Assembly (NCBI RefSeq): GCF_024436375.1
Contig: NZ_JAFMZM010000004.1
Location: 1 to 64,000 of the forward strand
Length of the DNA: 64,000 nucleotides
From: Nocardioides astragali
GTDB lineage: Bacteria > Actinomycetota > Actinomycetes > Propionibacteriales > Nocardioidaceae
Direction of reading: 5' to 3'
The first letter of the stretch is position 1, and the number at the start of each line of letters is the position of its first letter. This document shows, piece by piece, positions 17,085 through 28,771 of this stretch. Below the pieces are notes generated by a model, which saw nothing but the letters and a program-made list of their open reading frames with translations, did no database searches and had not been told where the DNA came from. The position numbers and the translations under genes were made by a program.

Positions 17085-17705
17085 ATGACCCACCGACTCA
17101 GCACGCGACTGCTCGCCGTGCTCCTGCCCGTGACAGCCCTCCTCCTGCCCGCCGCCGCCCACGCGGAGAAGGTCGTGACGGACGACGCCGTCGGTGACGC
17201 GCAGATCGTCACGTCGGACACGGACGAGAGCACAGAAGAGCTGGAGCTGGCGCCCGCTCCCGACGAGACGGCCACCGACATCACCCGAACGGTCGTGGCC
17301 CACGGCAACACCCGGCTGAGCATCACCGTGCACCTGCGCGATCTCGTGCTGACCTCCACGGACCACCAGACCTACGTCCGCGTGGTGACACCCCAGGGGG
17401 AGTACCAGGTCCAGGTCGGGAAGATCCCGGGCTTCCGAGCGCGGGCCGTGTTGACGAGGCGCGGACGCCAGATGGACTGCCGCGCGCTTCGAGCTGCGCT
17501 CGACGGCGGGACCGACACCGTGGCGGTCTCCCTTCCCACCTCCTGCATCGACGCGCCGCACTGGGTGCAGGTGGGCGTGGGCGTCGTGCGCGTGGCGGAG
17601 TCGCTGGACCCGGGCGCCCACACGCTTTTCGCCGACGACGGCCATCGCGTCGGCGACATCCGCGAGTCCGACGTCGCCAAGGGTCCGAGGGTCCGCCGCG
17701 GCTGA
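17085..17705 (+). CDS. Secreted hypothetical protein, second of a tandem pair
   Basis: A 206-residue paralogue of the preceding protein: signal peptide with cleavage after AAAHA, then EKVVTDDAVGD, an acidic stretch (TDESTEELELAPAPDETATD), THLR-like strands, two conserved cysteines (QMDCRAL and PTSCIDA) and FADDGHRVGDIRES at the C-terminus. Only 62 bp separate the two, with no terminator seen, so they are probably cotranscribed. ATG 17085 gives the complete signal peptide; an upstream extension exists only as an open frame overlapping the previous gene. Function unknown; the extracytoplasmic location is well supported. Confidence 0.75.
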   Translation: MTHRLSTRLLAVLLPVTALLLPAAAHAEKVVTDDAVGDAQIVTSDTDESTEELELAPAPDETATDITRTVVAHGNTRLSITVHLRDLVLTSTDHQTYVRVVTPQGEYQVQVGKIPGFRARAVLTRRGRQMDCRALRAALDGGTDTVAVSLPTSCIDAPHWVQVGVGVVRVAESLDPGAHTLFADDGHRVGDIRESDVAKGPRVRRG

Positions 17706-17755
17706 CCCCGTCGCTCGACCGCATGAGGCGACGACCATCGGGTACGCCACCGGGC

Positions 17756-18547
17756 ATGAGCAACCACCATCCCCGACTGGCGATCGTGACCGGCAGCGAC
17801 TCGGGCATCGGACAGGCGACCGCAACGCTGCTCGCCACCGAGGGGTTCGATGTCGGGCTGACATTCCACCGCGACGAGCAAGGCATCCGCGAGACCGCCG
17901 AGGAGGTCACCCGGCGCGGCCAGCGGAGCTTCATCGAGCCGTTCGACGCGTCCTCACCGGACGCGGGTGACGTCGTCGACCGGCTCGCCGACCAGCTCGG
18001 CGGGCTGGGCGTCCTGGTCAACGTCGCGGGCACCGGTCACTCCGACCGCGTGCTCGACCTCGACCCCGGCACCTGGCGGCACGTGCTCGCGACCGACCTC
18101 GACGGGCCGTTCCTCTGCTCCCAGCACGCCGCGCGTCGCATGGTGCAGCAGGACTCGGGCGGTCGCATCATCAACGTCACCAGCGTCCACGAGCACCTGC
18201 CGCGGCTCGGTGCCGCGGCCTACTGCGCAGCCAAGGCGGGACTGGGGATGTTCACCAAGGTCCTGGCGCTCGAGCTCGCTGAGCACGGCATCACCGTCAA
18301 CGCGGTCGCGCCAGGAGAGATCTCCACGCCCATGACCGGTCAGGACGAGTCCGAGGCCTATCACCAGGACCGGCCCGGCAACCCGCTCGGGCGCCCGGGG
18401 CACGTCGCCGAGGTCGCCTCGGTCATCGGGTTCCTGGCGTCGCCGCGCTCGGCGTACGTCACTGGCTCCTCCTACACCGTCGACGGCGGCCTGAGCCTGA
18501 TGGCGGCGCACGGGCACGACTCGGCGACGGGCTGGCGCGAGACCTGA
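17756..18547 (+). CDS. Short-chain dehydrogenase/reductase (SDR)
   Basis: A 263-residue NAD(P)-dependent oxidoreductase of the classical SDR type. The cofactor motif TGSDSGIG is at about residues 13-20 (Thr-Gly-x3-Gly-x-Gly), NVAGTG stands for the NNAG motif, and the catalytic Ser-Tyr-Lys are in NVTSVHEH, AAYCAAKAG. The C-terminal SSYTVDGGLSL matches the usual dimer tail (GxxxxVDGG). Resemblance is to glucose/3-oxoacyl-ACP-reductase-like members; the substrate is unknown. ATG 17756 is chosen because the preceding in-frame segment does not look like protein. Convergent with rlmC, only 4 bp between stops. Confidence 0.87.
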   Translation: MSNHHPRLAIVTGSDSGIGQATATLLATEGFDVGLTFHRDEQGIRETAEEVTRRGQRSFIEPFDASSPDAGDVVDRLADQLGGLGVLVNVAGTGHSDRVLDLDPGTWRHVLATDLDGPFLCSQHAARRMVQQDSGGRIINVTSVHEHLPRLGAAAYCAAKAGLGMFTKVLALELAEHGITVNAVAPGEISTPMTGQDESEAYHQDRPGNPLGRPGHVAEVASVIGFLASPRSAYVTGSSYTVDGGLSLMAAHGHDSATGWRET

Positions 18548-18551
18548 CGGC

Positions 18552-19679
18552 TCACCGCGCCAGCAGCACGATGACCTCGTAGTGGCTGGTGTGCGGGAAC
18601 ATGTCGAGCACCCGCGCCTCCATCGGCCGCAGGGACGGCATCATCGCGAGGTCGCGGGCGAGCGACTCGGCGTTGCACGAGGAGTAGATGACGTGCCGCA
18701 CGCCTGACCGCTCGAGCCAGCCCGCCAGGTCGGCACCGATCCCGCGCCGCGGTGGGTTGACGACCACGAGGTCGGGCGGGGCGGTCGAGCCGAGGGCGTA
18801 CGCCGTCGCGTCCGCCGCGACGAACTCCGCGACCGCGCCGAGCGCGGCCGCCGTGGCATTTGCAGCGGCGATCGCCTCCGGGGAGACCTCGACCCCGAGC
18901 ACCCTGCGTCCCGGGGTGGCCAGGTGGAGGGCGAAGCCGCCGACGCCGCAGTAGAGGTCCCAGACAGTCGTCACGTCGAGGTCATCGACCCAGGTGCGCG
19001 CCTGCTCGTAGAGCGCCTCCGCGACGAACGTGTTGGTCTGGAAGAAGGACCGCGGCCCGAGCCGGAGCGTCACGCCGGTGGCGAGGCGCATCGGCAAGGT
19101 GGCGTGCTCGGTCAGCACGATCTCCCGCTCGCCCTCGAGCACCGCCTTGTGCTCGGGCTGCACGTTGATCGTCACCACCCGAAGCCCCGGCACCGTCGCG
19201 ACCAGCGCCGGCAGGCGGGAACGGATCCTGGCCTCCAGTGCCGTCGACCGCACCACCAGCCGCAGCATCATCTCGGCGTCCGGGGACTCGGTCAGCAGGA
19301 CGTGCTTGAGCTCGCCGCTGCGCGTGGCGACGTCGTACGGCGGCAGGTCGACGTCGCGGATCCAGCCGGCGATGCGGTCCAGGGCCGTCGTCAGACCAGG
19401 GGAGTGCAGGCCGCAGTCACGCAGGTCGACGCCCGCGAGGTCGCGGTCCAGGATTCCCAGCGTGGGAGCCTCGGCGCTGCCGCCGGCCGCCATCTTGGCC
19501 TTGTTGCGGAAGCCTGACCCGACCCCCGCGACCGTCGGCAGCCACACGGGCGCGTCGACGAGTGAGCGGGCGTGCGCCTCCTTGTCGGAGAGCTGCCGCG
19601 CACGTGGGACCTCGAGCAGGCTGCACGAGCGGCAGCGGAAGGCGTCGTAGTGGTGGCAGTCGAGCTCGAGGCTCGTCAC
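18552..19679 (-). CDS. rlmC: 23S rRNA (uracil-C5)-methyltransferase, RlmC/RumB-like
   Basis: SAM-dependent methylation of a 23S rRNA uridine (U747 in E. coli). The 375-residue length equals E. coli RlmC, and it has that enzyme's layout: N-terminal Fe-S cysteines in CHHYDAFRCRSC (positions 8, 16, 19) plus DCGLHS, then GFRNKAKM, GELKHVLLTES, RSFFQTNT, the SAM motif WDLYCGVGGFALH, VNPPRRGIG and the catalytic YSSCNAESLARD. The Trp/Met-rich end MFPHTSHYEVIVLL also matches. Start GTG 19679 with GGAG 8 nt upstream; the frame extends further upstream only inside pepP. It follows pepP after 16 bp, so they form an operon. Whether the actinobacterial enzyme hits the same base is not shown. Confidence 0.9.
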   Translation of the reverse strand: MTSLELDCHHYDAFRCRSCSLLEVPRARQLSDKEAHARSLVDAPVWLPTVAGVGSGFRNKAKMAAGGSAEAPTLGILDRDLAGVDLRDCGLHSPGLTTALDRIAGWIRDVDLPPYDVATRSGELKHVLLTESPDAEMMLRLVVRSTALEARIRSRLPALVATVPGLRVVTINVQPEHKAVLEGEREIVLTEHATLPMRLATGVTLRLGPRSFFQTNTFVAEALYEQARTWVDDLDVTTVWDLYCGVGGFALHLATPGRRVLGVEVSPEAIAAANATAAALGAVAEFVAADATAYALGSTAPPDLVVVNPPRRGIGADLAGWLERSGVRHVIYSSCNAESLARDLAMMPSLRPMEARVLDMFPHTSHYEVIVLLAR

Positions 19680-19695
19680 TGACGCTGCTCCCGCC

Positions 19696-21123
<1,428 letters not shown>

Positions 21124-21228
21124 CCGGTCACTGTACGCCGCAGGCGTGGCGCACGTGGCGCGTGATGTCCCGCCCGTAGGGGTGCGGCAAGCAAGGCCGG
21201 GCGACTCCGCTCCGTTAGGGTTCGAGCC

Positions 21229-22347
21229 ATGCAACGAGGTCGTCGCGACAGTGTCGCTTTCACCGTCGTGGTGGGCATCCTCGTCCTGCTCGGCGGCCTT
21301 GCCATGGCCCTCGTGGTCGGCCTCTCCGGTGCGCCGGGCTCGCTCGCACTCGCGGCGCTGCTGGCCGCCCTGCCGGTGGGCCCGCTCGTGGGCTGCTTCA
21401 TGTGGTTGGACCGCTACGAGCCCGAGCCGCGCAACCTGCTGGTCGCCGGCCTGCTGTGGGGTGCCTTCGTCGCCACCGCCGCCGCCCTGGTCTTCCAGGG
21501 CATCGGCCTGGCCGGCGGTGCCAGCGAGCGCGACAGCCTCTCCGTCCTCGCGCCGATCACCGAAGAGGCCACCAAGGGGGCCTTCCTCCTCCTGCTGCTC
21601 TGGTGGCGACGCCACGAGCTCGACGGCGTGCTGGACGGGATCGTCTACGCCGGGATGGTCGGCATCGGGTTCGCCTACACCGAGAACATCCTCTACCTCG
21701 CGGCCGCCTACGACGGGACCGACGGCCTCGGGCCGGGCGGCACCACCGCGCTGACGGGCACCTTCGTCGTCCGCTGCCTGATCAGCCCCTTCGCGCACCC
21801 CTTCTTCACCGTCTTCATGGGCATCGGCGTGGGTGTCGCCATCGCCTCGCGCCGCGTGTGGGTGCGCCTGCTGGCACCCGTGGTCGGGTTCGCCCTGGCC
21901 GCGCTGCTGCACGGCCTGTGGAACGCCTCGACGCTGTCGGGGACGGGCCACTTCTTCGTCGTCTACGGCACGCTGATGCTCCCGGCGTTCCTCGCGGTCG
22001 TGGCCTTCGCCATCTACCGCCGCCGCTCCGAGCGGCCGTTGCTCACCGAGGCCCTGCACGACGCGGCCGACCGCGGGCTGCTGCCCGCCACCGACATCCC
22101 GTGGCTGGTCGACCTGCGGGCGCGCCGGCACGCACGGCGCTGGGCGCGCCAGCAGGGCGGGATCCAGGCCGAGCGCGGCATGCGGGCCTACCAGGCCGTG
22201 GCCATCGAGCTCGGCTACCTGCACCACCGCTACCTCCGCGGCACCGCGCCCGACGACTTCGGCGTCCGTGGCCAGGAGCACGTCGAGGAGCTGCGCCAGA
22301 TCCGCCCGTACATCTCCTTCCCCGGACAGGTGGTGCCGACGCGATGA
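21229..22347 (+). CDS. prsW: PrsW family intramembrane metalloprotease
   Basis: A 372-residue polytopic membrane protein of the CPBP-like PrsW family. Eight or nine hydrophobic helices fill residues 8-260; APITEEATKG carries the catalytic Glu-Glu pair, with further conserved His-containing segments in SPFAHPFFTVFMG and LLHGLWNAS. In Bacillus PrsW cleaves an anti-sigma factor; the substrate here is unknown and no sigma/anti-sigma pair is adjacent. The last 100 residues form a soluble, basic tail. ATG 21229 follows TAGGGT by 7 nt (leaderless). Its stop overlaps the next start (ATGA), coupling it to a dynamin-like GTPase, which suggests a joint envelope or stress function. Confidence 0.88.
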   Translation: MQRGRRDSVAFTVVVGILVLLGGLAMALVVGLSGAPGSLALAALLAALPVGPLVGCFMWLDRYEPEPRNLLVAGLLWGAFVATAAALVFQGIGLAGGASERDSLSVLAPITEEATKGAFLLLLLWWRRHELDGVLDGIVYAGMVGIGFAYTENILYLAAAYDGTDGLGPGGTTALTGTFVVRCLISPFAHPFFTVFMGIGVGVAIASRRVWVRLLAPVVGFALAALLHGLWNASTLSGTGHFFVVYGTLMLPAFLAVVAFAIYRRRSERPLLTEALHDAADRGLLPATDIPWLVDLRARRHARRWARQQGGIQAERGMRAYQAVAIELGYLHHRYLRGTAPDDFGVRGQEHVEELRQIRPYISFPGQVVPTR

Positions 22348-24134
22348 CCGAGCACGAGGCGGACCAGACGCCCTTCCCGGGTCGTCGTACGCCCGACGCG
22401 ACGACCGCGATGGTCACCGCGCTCGTGAGGCTCCGCGGTGCCCTGCAGGAGACCCGCCTGCCGCTCGAGCTGCCCGGCGCCGACGAGCAGCGCGCGGCCC
22501 GGACCGAGATGGTCGACCAGCTCGAGGACTACGTCATCCCGCGCCTAATGACGCTCGACGCCCCGCTGCTCGCGGTGGTCGGCGGGTCGACCGGCGCAGG
22601 CAAGTCGACGCTCGTCAACTCGCTCGTCGGCACCCGGGTCACCACGCCCGGCGTGCTGCGTCCCACCACCCGTTCGCCCGTCCTGGTGCACCACCCCGAC
22701 GACGCGAAGTGGTTCGGCCAGGACCGGCTGCTCCCCGAGCTCGAGCGCGTCACCCGGCAGACCAACGACCCCGAGGCGCTGCAGCTGGTGGCGTCGCCGG
22801 CGATGACGCCTGGGCTGGCGATCCTCGACGCCCCCGACATCGACTCGGTCGAGGAGCGCAACCGGATCCTGGCCGCGCAGCTGCTGGCAGCGGCCGACCT
22901 GTGGCTCTTCGTCACCTCGGCGGCCAGGTACGCCGACCAGGTGCCGTGGGACTTCCTGCGCAAGGCCGCCGAGCGCTCGGCCGCGGTGGCGATCGTGCTG
23001 GACCGCACGCCCGCGGACGCCGTGGAGACGATCTCCACCCACCTCGCCCGGATGCTGGCCAGCCGTGGCCTCAAGGACTCACCGCTCTTCAGCGTCGAGG
23101 AGGGCGAGGTCTCCGAGATGGGGCTGCTGCCCTCGTCCTCGGTGATCGAGATCCGGCAGTGGCTCCAGGCGCTGGCCGACGACCAGGACGCCCGCGGTGC
23201 GGTCGTCCAGCAGACCCTGGACGGCGCCATCCGCACGCTGGCCCGGCGTACGCACACCGTCGCCGACGCGGCGACCGAGCAGACGGATGCCGTACGCCGC
23301 CTCCGCGAGGACGCCAACGACGCCTACGACCGGGCCGTGACCGGGATCGGCGACGCTTCCGCGGACGGCACCCTGCTGCGCGGCGAGGTGCTCGCCCGCT
23401 GGCAGGAGTTCGTCGGCACCGGTGAGCTGCTCAAGTCGCTGGAGACCCGGGTCGGCTGGCTGCGTGACCGCGTCGTCAACGCCGTGAAGGGCAAGCCGCA
23501 GCAGGCGGAGCGGGTCACGGTCGCCGTCGAGTCCGGCCTCGAGACGCTCATCCTCGAGCACGCCGAGGCCGCGGCTGAGCGGGCCGAGGGCTCGTGGCGG
23601 GGCACCGCTGCCGGTCAGATCCTGCTGCGCGACGCCGGGGAGGACCTGGGCCGGGCGTCGCGCGACTTCCGGCGCAGGGCCGAGCGGGCCGTGCGCGACT
23701 GGCAGTCCGACGTGCTGGAGATGGTCCGCACCGAGGGCGCCGACAAGCGCTCGACGGCGAGGTTCCTCGCCTTCGGCGTCAACGGCCTGTCCGTCGCGCT
23801 GATGGTCGTCGTCTTCGCGCACACCGCCGGCGTCACCGGTGCCGAGGCGGGCATCGCCGGCGGCTCCGCACTGCTGGGCCAGAAGCTGCTCGAGGCCGTC
23901 TTCGGCGACCAGGCGGTGCGGACCCTCGCGGAGCGCGCTCGCCGCCAGCTGGAGGCGTCCGTGAGCGACCTGCTCGACGCCGAGCGCCGTCGCTACACCG
24001 ACCTGCTCGACAGCCTCGAGGTTGCACCCGAGGTGCCGGAGCGGTTGCGCTCCGCCGCGCGCAAGGTCGACGACCTGCGCTACGCCGCGACCCAACCCCG
24101 TGGGGTGTCGGACAGCGATGACACATCCCCCTAG
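22344..24134 (+). CDS. Dynamin-like GTPase, first of a pair
   Basis: A 596-residue GTPase: P-loop GGSTGAGKSTLVNSL at about residues 76-90, switch-II region AILDAPDIDSVEERN where the usual D-x-x-G is replaced, and VLDRTPADA where NKxD would lie. After the G domain come long helical stretches (about 300-480) and a short hydrophobic segment (FGVNGLSVALMVVVFAHTAG, then Gly/Ala-rich) that could insert in the membrane, then an amphipathic C-terminus. This resembles bacterial dynamin-like proteins such as DynA/DynB of Streptomyces or IniA-type proteins, which reshape membranes. ATG 22344 overlaps the prsW stop. A second GTPase follows after 42 bp. Confidence 0.82.
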   Translation: MTEHEADQTPFPGRRTPDATTAMVTALVRLRGALQETRLPLELPGADEQRAARTEMVDQLEDYVIPRLMTLDAPLLAVVGGSTGAGKSTLVNSLVGTRVTTPGVLRPTTRSPVLVHHPDDAKWFGQDRLLPELERVTRQTNDPEALQLVASPAMTPGLAILDAPDIDSVEERNRILAAQLLAAADLWLFVTSAARYADQVPWDFLRKAAERSAAVAIVLDRTPADAVETISTHLARMLASRGLKDSPLFSVEEGEVSEMGLLPSSSVIEIRQWLQALADDQDARGAVVQQTLDGAIRTLARRTHTVADAATEQTDAVRRLREDANDAYDRAVTGIGDASADGTLLRGEVLARWQEFVGTGELLKSLETRVGWLRDRVVNAVKGKPQQAERVTVAVESGLETLILEHAEAAAERAEGSWRGTAAGQILLRDAGEDLGRASRDFRRRAERAVRDWQSDVLEMVRTEGADKRSTARFLAFGVNGLSVALMVVVFAHTAGVTGAEAGIAGGSALLGQKLLEAVFGDQAVRTLAERARRQLEASVSDLLDAERRRYTDLLDSLEVAPEVPERLRSAARKVDDLRYAATQPRGVSDSDDTSP

Positions 24135-24176
24135 GGTTGGGGTGGCAAGCAGTCCACCCAGTGCCGTGAGGGAGTC

Positions 24177-25832
24177 ATGACGTCGTTGCTCGAAGGGGCC
24201 AAGAAGCTGGTCACCAGGAGCTCTGACATCGGCGCTCGCGTCGAGGGACTCGAACGAGCCGCGACCGCGGCCCGCGGCCGGGTCGACGACGCCCTCGTGG
24301 ACGACGCCTCGGCCGTCGCCGCGCGCGCGGCCGGACGGCTCAAGCTCTCGGCCGACCACACGGTGGTCGCGCTCGCCGGCGCGACCGGCTCCGGCAAGTC
24401 CTCGACCTTCAACTCGCTGAGCGGGCTCGAGCTCGCCGCCGTCGGCGTACGCCGTCCCACCACCTCCTGGGCCACTGCGTGCGTGTGGGGCAAGGAAGGT
24501 GCCGAGGAGCTCCTCGAGTGGCTCGGCATCCCGGCCCGCCACCAGGTGACCCGCGACTCGATGCTGTCGAAGGCCGACGAGGACGTCGACATGCGCGGCG
24601 TCGTGCTGCTCGACCTCCCCGACCACGACTCCACCGAGGTCTCCCACCACCTCGAGGTCGACCGGCTCGTCCAGCTCGCCGACATGCTGGTGTGGGTGCT
24701 CGACCCGCAGAAGTACGCCGACGCCGCGATCCACGACCGCTTCCTCAAGCCGTTGGCCGGGCACCGCGACGTGATGCTGGTGGTGATCAACCACATCGAC
24801 ACCGTCCCGGAGGACCGGCGTTCGACCATGGTCGCCGACGTACGCCGCCTGCTCGAGGCCGACGGCCTGGCCGGGGTCCCGGTGCTGCCCGTCAGCGCCC
24901 GCCACGGCTGGGGCATCGACGAGCTGCGGGGCATGATCGCCAAGCGCGTGGCGGAGAAGAAGGTCACCCGCTCCCGGCTCGAGGCCGACGTGAAGTCCGC
25001 CGCGCAGCGGCTGCAGGACGCCGCAGGCACCGGCAAGGTGCCGACCCTGTCGAAGGAGCGGGTCGCCGCCCTCGACGACGCCTTCGCGGAGGCCGCCGGG
25101 GTGCCGACCGTCGTGAAGGCCGTGGCCGACTCGACCCGGCTGCGGGCCAACCGCGCCACCGGGTGGCCAGTCACGGCGTGGTTCTCCCGGCTCAAGCCCG
25201 ACCCGCTCAAGCGGCTGCACCTCGACCTCGGCACCTCCGGCAGGGAGCTCACCGGCGCGGCACGCACCTCGGTCCCGAAGGCGACCGGCGTCCAGCGCGC
25301 CCGCGTGGACACCGAGGTGCGCTCGCTGGCCGACCAGGTCGGCGAAGGGATGGCGCCGTCGTGGGCCCACGCCGTGCGCGCGGCGTCCGTGTCGCGACTG
25401 CCCGACCTCAACGACCGCCTCGACCGGGCCGTCGCCTCCACCGACCTCGGCGTCGACCGGATCCCCGTGTGGGCGGGGCTGGTGCGTGTCCTCCAGTACG
25501 TCCTCATCATCGCAGCAGCGGTCGGTGCCGGCTGGCTGGCGCTGCTGGCCTTCGGCTCCTACGCCCGCCTGCCCGAGCCGCCGACTCCCGAGGTGTGGGA
25601 CTTCCCGCTCCCGACCCTGCTGCTGCTCGGGGGAGTGGGCCTCGGCCTGCTCCTGGCGCTGGTCTGTCGCTGGCTCGTGTCGCTGACCGCGCGGTCGCGG
25701 GCGCGTACGGCCGACAAGCGCCTGCGCGACGCGATCTCGGAGGTGTCTGCCGCGGTGGTGGTCGAGCCGATCCAGGCCGAGCTCGTGTCCTATGCCGAGG
25801 TGCGCGAGGGGTTGTCCGCCGCCCTGCGCTGA
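24177..25832 (+). CDS. Dynamin-like/Era-type GTPase, second of a pair
   Basis: A 551-residue GTPase. P-loop AGATGSGKSSTFNSL (about 66-80), LLDLPDHDSTEVSHHL as switch II (Asp-x-Pro instead of D-x-x-G), INHIDTVPE as G4 and PVSARHGWG as G5, so the nucleotide site looks complete. Two membrane helices near the C-terminus (LVRVLQYVLIIAAAVGAGWL and LLLLGGVGLGLLLALVC, about 440-500) anchor it with the G domain in the cytoplasm. ATG 24177 follows GTGAGGGAGTC. It is encoded directly behind the first GTPase, and bacterial dynamins often work as such unequal pairs. Likely membrane remodelling or repair; no direct evidence. Confidence 0.82.
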   Translation: MTSLLEGAKKLVTRSSDIGARVEGLERAATAARGRVDDALVDDASAVAARAAGRLKLSADHTVVALAGATGSGKSSTFNSLSGLELAAVGVRRPTTSWATACVWGKEGAEELLEWLGIPARHQVTRDSMLSKADEDVDMRGVVLLDLPDHDSTEVSHHLEVDRLVQLADMLVWVLDPQKYADAAIHDRFLKPLAGHRDVMLVVINHIDTVPEDRRSTMVADVRRLLEADGLAGVPVLPVSARHGWGIDELRGMIAKRVAEKKVTRSRLEADVKSAAQRLQDAAGTGKVPTLSKERVAALDDAFAEAAGVPTVVKAVADSTRLRANRATGWPVTAWFSRLKPDPLKRLHLDLGTSGRELTGAARTSVPKATGVQRARVDTEVRSLADQVGEGMAPSWAHAVRAASVSRLPDLNDRLDRAVASTDLGVDRIPVWAGLVRVLQYVLIIAAAVGAGWLALLAFGSYARLPEPPTPEVWDFPLPTLLLLGGVGLGLLLALVCRWLVSLTARSRARTADKRLRDAISEVSAAVVVEPIQAELVSYAEVREGLSAALR

Positions 25833-25982
25833 CGCGCCGTGCGCCACTGGTCGTCCACAGCGAGGCCGGGACACGGGTTCTCCACAGCCGCCGGTCCGCT
25901 GGACCGCCTCCTGTCGGCCCGGGTGTCGAGCCTTGGGGTGATCGCGGCGGAACCGCCGTCGCCGACACCAGGAGACTGCTCG

Positions 25983-26402
25983 ATGTACGACACCCAGATC
26001 ACCCTGACCGGCTGGGTCGGCGGCGAGGTCACGCTTCGCGAGCTCGCCGAAGGCCGCCAGGTCGCCTCGTTCCGCGTGGCATGCACCCCGACCCGCTATC
26101 GCGACGGCGAGTGGATCAAGGGCACCACGTCGTGGCACACCGTGAAGGTGTGGAACCGCCTGGCCCGTCACGTCGCCGCATCGCTCCACAGCGGCGACCC
26201 CGTGGTCGTCCACGGCCGGCTCGTCGCCGACCTGTGGGAGCGCGAGGGCAAGCCCCAGACGTCCAACGAGGTCGTGGCGAGCGCCGTGGGCCACGACCTC
26301 TCGCACGGCACGACGACCTTCGCCAAGCCGGCCGCCACGGTCAGCGACGTCGAGCCGCTCGCTGCGCCGACTGTGGACGGTGCCGAGCCCCAGGCCGCCT
26401 GA
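25983..26402 (+). CDS. ssb: Single-stranded DNA-binding protein paralogue
   Basis: A 139-residue protein with one OB fold (YDTQITLTGWVGGEVTLREL, FRVACTPTRYRDGEWIKGTT, WHTVKVWNRLARHVAASLHSG, VVVHGRLVADLWEREG), the classic SSB series. It lacks the acidic tail ending in DDDIPF that recruits replication partners in the main SSB; it ends in VDGAEPQAA. That fits a secondary SSB used in repair or competence-like processes instead of the replicative SsbA. ATG 25983 is preceded by AGGAGA. It stands between the GTPases and ettA, with a repeat hairpin 9 bp behind its stop. Confidence 0.88.
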   Translation: MYDTQITLTGWVGGEVTLRELAEGRQVASFRVACTPTRYRDGEWIKGTTSWHTVKVWNRLARHVAASLHSGDPVVVHGRLVADLWEREGKPQTSNEVVASAVGHDLSHGTTTFAKPAATVSDVEPLAAPTVDGAEPQAA

Positions 26403-26411
26403 TCCGCTCGT

Positions 26412-26463
26412 GGACGTGTGGCGACCCGGTCGCCCGGACGACCGGATCGTCACACCTCCCGGG
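26412..26463. repeat. Repeated hairpin element, copy A, behind ssb
   Basis: GTGTGGCGACCCGGTCG and CGACCGGATCGTCACAC form a long stem with two G-T pairs, followed by CTCCCG. A shorter relative stands 15 bp behind ndk at 58495. Position after stop codons suggests a terminator-like role. Confidence 0.6.
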
Positions 26464-26519
26464 CTCTCGGTGGTGGCGCGATTGTCGGCACGACAGCGCC
26501 GACCCGTAGGCTCGCCCAC

Positions 26520-28202
<1,683 letters not shown>

Positions 28203-28241
28203 GGCATCTCCTGCTGGTCGAGGAAGGCGCCCCGGCGCCTG

Positions 28242-28736
28242 TCACGGGTTTCGGATCTCCGCTTCAGGGTGTCGGGTGACGAGGTGGTCGGCGACCCGGT
28301 CGAAGACCCGTCCGACGGCGGCGAAGTCCTCCTCGGACGCCAGGTCGACCAGGTTGCGGCGGACGCTCTCGACGTGGCACGGCGCGGCCCGGACCAGCAG
28401 CTCGTAGCCCATGTCGGTCATCGTCGCGATCACCCCGCGGCCGTCCTCGGGGGTCGTGCCGCGGGTGACGTAGCCGGCGGCCTCCATGCGCGCGACCGTG
28501 TGGGTGACCCGGCTGCGCGAGTGTGCCATCGCGTCCGCCAGCTGGGCCATCCGCATCGCGCGGCCCGGTCGCTCGGAGAGGCGCACCATCACCTCGTACT
28601 CGTTGAGCGACAGGCTGAACTCACGTCGCAGGTCGTCGTCGAGACGCTCCATCAGCAGGGTGATGCCCATCATCAGGGCACGCCACGAGTGCTGCTGGGT
28701 GTCGTCGAGCCAGCGCGGTTCCCCCGTCTCGGTCAT
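28242..28736 (-). CDS. MarR family transcriptional regulator
   Basis: A 164-residue winged helix-turn-helix protein: FSLSLNEYEVMVRLSERPGR, MRMAQLADAMAHSRSRVTHT as recognition helix and the wing MEAAGYVTRGTTPEDGRG, then a C-terminal dimer helix. ATG 28736 follows TAGGCT by 6 nt, the exact leaderless pattern. It lies convergent to ettA and in the same direction as the thiolase gene upstream (35 bp away), but has its own promoter. No palindromic site is evident. The regulated genes and ligand are unknown. Confidence 0.88.
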   Translation of the reverse strand: MTETGEPRWLDDTQQHSWRALMMGITLLMERLDDDLRREFSLSLNEYEVMVRLSERPGRAMRMAQLADAMAHSRSRVTHTVARMEAAGYVTRGTTPEDGRGVIATMTDMGYELLVRAAPCHVESVRRNLVDLASEEDFAAVGRVFDRVADHLVTRHPEAEIRNP

Positions 28737-28771
28737 GGCCGCAGCCTAGTCCGCATGGAGCGCGATCGGGG

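Noticed and set aside
25851..25890. TCCACAG words resembling DnaA boxes near ssb
   Set aside because: Only two, neither matches the full TTATCCACA, and no dnaA/dnaN genes are present, so not an origin.
28225..28240. AGGCGCC/GGCGCCT as an ettA terminator
   Set aside because: Only two bases remain for the loop and there is no T-run; too weak to call.
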